Shown one piece after another: positions 5,738 through 7,134 of a stretch of 7,134 nucleotides of DNA. Each line of letters starts with the position of its first letter. The stretch's first letter is position 1. Source of the DNA: an uncultured Eubacterium sp. (GTDB lineage Bacteria; Bacillota; Clostridia; Lachnospirales; Lachnospiraceae); contig NZ_CAKRAS010000088.1 of the NCBI RefSeq assembly GCF_934295145.1, positions 1 to 7,134 on the forward strand, in the 5' to 3' direction. Under the pieces are notes generated by a model. It had not been told where the DNA came from. It did not search any database and worked only from the letters and a program-made list of their open reading frames with translations. The translations under genes and the position numbers were made by a program.

Positions 5738-6274
5738 ATGAAGCTGTCTGTGGAACAGATTCCATATGAAAATGAGGAAGAAGTGATCGTCCGTTGCTAT
5801 GACACACAGGAAAAATGGGTGGAAGCAATCCGCGCGGTTACTGCCGGAGAAGTTTCTGTCAGCGCCTTTGCGGAGGAAAAAGTTTGTCGGCTAAAACTCA
5901 GTGATGTTTATTACTTTGAGGTCGTGGATGGGTGCTCTTTTCTGTATTGTGAGAAAACCGTTTTCAAGTGCCGACAAAAGTTATATGAATTTGAAGAATT
6001 ATGTCGAAACTCTATGCTTTTCCGATGCAGCAAATCTATGATCTTAAACGCAGATAAGATACAATATGTTCGCCCTTCTGTATCTGGAAGGATGGAAGAA
6101 AAGGAAAAAATAAAATGGCTTTGTTGCCCAAAATGTGGTGGCAAAACGAGGACACAGATACGCTCACACACGGTGCTGGAGGATTTTCCACTATTTTGTC
6201 CGAAGTGCAAATATACCTGTGTGATTTATTTCAAAGATGGTAAAACAGAAGAAATCAAAATGCCAGACGCTTAG
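5738..6274 (+). CDS. LytTR-type transcriptional regulator fused to a Cys-rich KTR zinc-ribbon-like domain
   Basis: The first 118 or so residues match stand-alone LytTR DNA-binding regulators: a start like MKLSVEQIP, EEEVIVRC, then the LytTR fold from about 40 with DVYYFEVVDG, LYEFEELC, FRCSKSMILNADKI and RPSVSGRM. Such regulators normally pair with a small DUF3021 membrane protein, absent here. Where the last LytTR strands (a segment like LDNGE...SRQYVP) should follow, the frame continues into a different domain. From about 119 it reads EKIKWLCCPKCGGKT...FPLFCPKC, the Cys-rich KTR family known from conjugative elements, with CPKC pairs at 130-133 and 154-157 likely to bind zinc. The start is firm: AGGGAGG (5724-5730) lies seven bases before the ATG. 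A KTR-only product from the ATG at 6092 is possible, but GGAAGG abuts that ATG, too close for normal initiation. It reads as a chimera made by deletion or recombination; function is unproven. Confidence 0.8.
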   Translation: MKLSVEQIPYENEEEVIVRCYDTQEKWVEAIRAVTAGEVSVSAFAEEKVCRLKLSDVYYFEVVDGCSFLYCEKTVFKCRQKLYEFEELCRNSMLFRCSKSMILNADKIQYVRPSVSGRMEEKEKIKWLCCPKCGGKTRTQIRSHTVLEDFPLFCPKCKYTCVIYFKDGKTEEIKMPDA

Positions 6275-6321
6275 ACGCAGTGCATAATCTGATAGTTCAG
6301 GTTAACACTGAGTCTTTTTTT
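6273..6321 (+). terminator. intrinsic terminator of the LytTR-KTR gene
   Basis: AGACGCAGTG (6273-6282), starting within the stop codon, pairs with CACTGAGTCT (6306-6315) with one internal mismatch. The loop is 23 bases and a run of seven Ts (6315-6321) follows. A competing small hairpin is TTCAG (6296-6300) with CTGAG (6308-6312). Confidence 0.7.
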
Positions 6322-6843
6322 GGCTATTCATGGCAACACACAGAATGGTCAGATTGCGCGAGCGGATTGGGAACCCATTGTTGGAGAAAGTAGTGAGTGG
6401 CAGATTGAAACGGTACAAAGTGCCGAACCAGACGGATATGGAACTTATCGTTGGAGTTATGATATGACATCCTATTTGCCGGTGGCACATTCTATGGAAA
6501 AGGTGCAGAAGCAGGGGTATCAAAAATTGCCTGCGGCGGTTTTTCTGCCGGATGCGATATGCTTCTGCGTGCAATTACATTTACATCAGCGCGTTGTGAT
6601 TTGTTGATTTTGCAAAGTCCATGGATTCCGATTTTGCAGGAACATACAGAAGAGCTGATAGATACCCTTTCGCAAAAGGGTATTGAACTTCGGATTTATT
6701 GTGGGGCTGAGGATGAAGATTGTCTTCCAATGGCACGAGATTTATATGCAAAGATGAAAAAGGCAGGATTAAAGGTGACATTTACAATTCAGGTAGACAA
6801 TCGGCATCAGTTTCCAGAGAAGACGTACCATTTGGAGGATTGA
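6320..6843 (+). pseudogene. decayed alpha/beta-hydrolase (esterase-like) gene, start lost and one frameshift
   Basis: Two adjacent frames encode one protein. The first (6320-6607) opens with LAIHGNTQNGQIARADWEP, an oxyanion-type HGN motif near the N-terminus, and runs to KQGYQK. The second, one base out of phase, continues IACGGFSAGCDMLL, whose Gly-x-Ser-x-Gly (Ser codon 6544-6546) is the nucleophile elbow. It then gives IYCGAEDEDC (possible acid residue) and NRHQFPE (His at 6805-6807), ending at 6843. Adding one base to the A-run at 6522-6526 would restore the frame, so a single-base loss explains the break. The 5' end starts in the T-run of the preceding terminator with only a TTG and no ribosome binding site, so a normal start is missing. 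The reading is an esterase gene cut at its start by the neighbouring element. Its substrate is unknown. Confidence 0.75.
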
Positions 6844-6865
6844 CGATTCAGTACTTGAACGCAGA

Positions 6866-6925
6866 ATAAGCATTCCCCCGCTTCAAGTGCGTAGAGCACT
6901 AAGCGGTGGGGAAGGGGATGCTTAT
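6866..6925. repeat. 60-base multi-part stem-loop, possible IS200/IS605-type end or structured RNA
   Basis: ATAAGCAT (6866-6873) pairs with ATGCTTAT (6918-6925), extended by CCC (6875-6877) with GGG (6914-6916). Inside, CCGCTT (6878-6883) pairs with AAGCGG (6901-6906), and AGTGC (6886-6890) with GCACT (6896-6900) around a GTAGA loop. The unpaired TGGGGAA (6907-6913) forms a one-sided bulge. ACTTGAA (6853-6859) just upstream can pair with TTCAAGT (6882-6888) and would disrupt the inner stem. A bulged palindrome of this layout resembles IS200/IS605 right ends and their non-autonomous relatives. TTGAC at 6840-6844 is a tetramer/pentamer such elements favour. No transposase is present. Confidence 0.6.
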
Positions 6926-6966
6926 GTCAGCCTTGAAAAATGATAAGGAATATTTATGGAGGAACT

Positions 6967-7134
6967 ATGAAAAATACAAACCAACTGATTGGCTGCTGTG
7001 GACTAGACTGCGAAAAATGCAATGCCAGGATTGCAACGCTCACGAACGATAACGCCCTGCGCGAGAAAACTGCCGTGTTGTGGACAAAGCTCAATGGGGT
7101 AACGATTACAGCAGACATGATTAACTGCACAGGC
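6967..7134 (+). CDS. DUF3795-family protein, N-terminal part (runs off the window)
   Basis: The frame is open from the ATG to the end of the window, 56 codons. The text LIGCCGLDCEKCNARIAT, then NDNALREKTAVLWTKLNGVTI and the INC-T-G turn match the beginning of DUF3795 proteins. These are small cytoplasmic proteins with conserved cysteines that suggest metal binding, and their function is not known. Cys10, Cys11, Cys15, Cys18 and Cys54 are visible; the remaining cysteines would lie beyond the edge. GGAGG (6958-6962) sits four bases before the ATG, with a further AAGGA at 6945-6949. Nothing here is broken. Its link to the genes on its left is unclear, because the stem-loop at 6866-6925 separates them. 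Confidence 0.8.
   Translation, partial: MKNTNQLIGCCGLDCEKCNARIATLTNDNALREKTAVLWTKLNGVTITADMINCTG

Larger units (their letters stand above)
5346..6321. mobile_element. probable remnant of an integrative element docked downstream of rpsI
   Basis: Four things suggest accessory DNA here. There is an att-like duplication at the rpsI end. Non-coding repeats and a promoter-terminator pair follow. A LytTR regulator is fused to a Cys-rich KTR domain, a domain family known from conjugative transposons. A gene broken off at its 5' end abuts the right border. No integrase, relaxase or terminal inverted repeat is seen, so this is at most a remnant, and both borders are inferred. The left part (5407-5737) has no gene I recognise. 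Confidence 0.4.

Noticed and set aside
5560..5769. 69-codon GTG frame through the 14-bp-stem terminator, the operator repeats and the start of the LytTR gene
   Set aside because: It lacks a ribosome binding site and crosses a terminator, a promoter and the true start of the next gene.
5384..6313. 10-bp inverted match ACTCAGTGTT (5384-5393) and AACACTGAGT (6304-6313) near both borders of the accessory DNA
   Set aside because: Both copies lie inside separate terminator hairpins, and 10-bp matches are expected many times by chance in 7 kb. It is not evidence of terminal inverted repeats.

Overview
The window looks like a chromosomal segment of a Gram-positive member of the Clostridia, most probably a Lachnospiraceae-type gut anaerobe. 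This rests on the gene order (ecfA1-ecfA2-ecfT-truA-phosphatase-rplM-rpsI), strong Shine-Dalgarno sequences, the protein wording, and the family of the accessory genes near the right end. All recognised genes are on the + strand. No species can be named from the sequence alone.

Positions 1-124 are an upstream edge with two nested inverted repeats and no recognisable gene. Positions 125-2600 are a tightly overlapping operon for the shared energising module of ECF vitamin/metal importers: two ATPases (ecfA1, ecfA2) and the membrane coupler ecfT. No substrate-binding S component is present, so this module probably serves S components encoded elsewhere. After a 260-base gap with a plausible promoter come truA (tRNA pseudouridine synthase) and a histidine-phosphatase-family gene. 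A textbook promoter (TTGACA, 17 bases, TATAAT) and a structured leader of about 220 bases follow. They drive rplM and rpsI (ribosomal proteins L13 and S9), which end in a clear intrinsic terminator.

The stretch from about 5346 to 6321 has the marks of a mobile-element remnant docked at the 3' end of rpsI. A 10-bp direct repeat straddles the rpsI stop codon. Beyond it lie an 11-bp tandem repeat, a promoter-terminator pair with no gene between (candidate small RNA of about 100 nt), and a LytTR-type regulator gene. That gene has two identical 10-bp direct repeats spaced exactly 21 bp apart upstream, the geometry LytTR proteins recognise. The regulator is chimeric: its LytTR domain stops short and runs in frame into a zinc-ribbon-like Cys-rich KTR domain known from conjugative elements. 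Its own terminator follows.

Immediately after that terminator sits a decayed alpha/beta-hydrolase gene that has lost its start and carries one frameshift. Next comes an elaborate stem-loop of about 60 bases, reminiscent of IS200/IS605-type ends, and then the first 56 codons of a DUF3795-family gene that runs off the window. The most unusual items are the LytTR-KTR fusion with its 21-bp repeats, the candidate small RNA, and the 6866-6925 structure.
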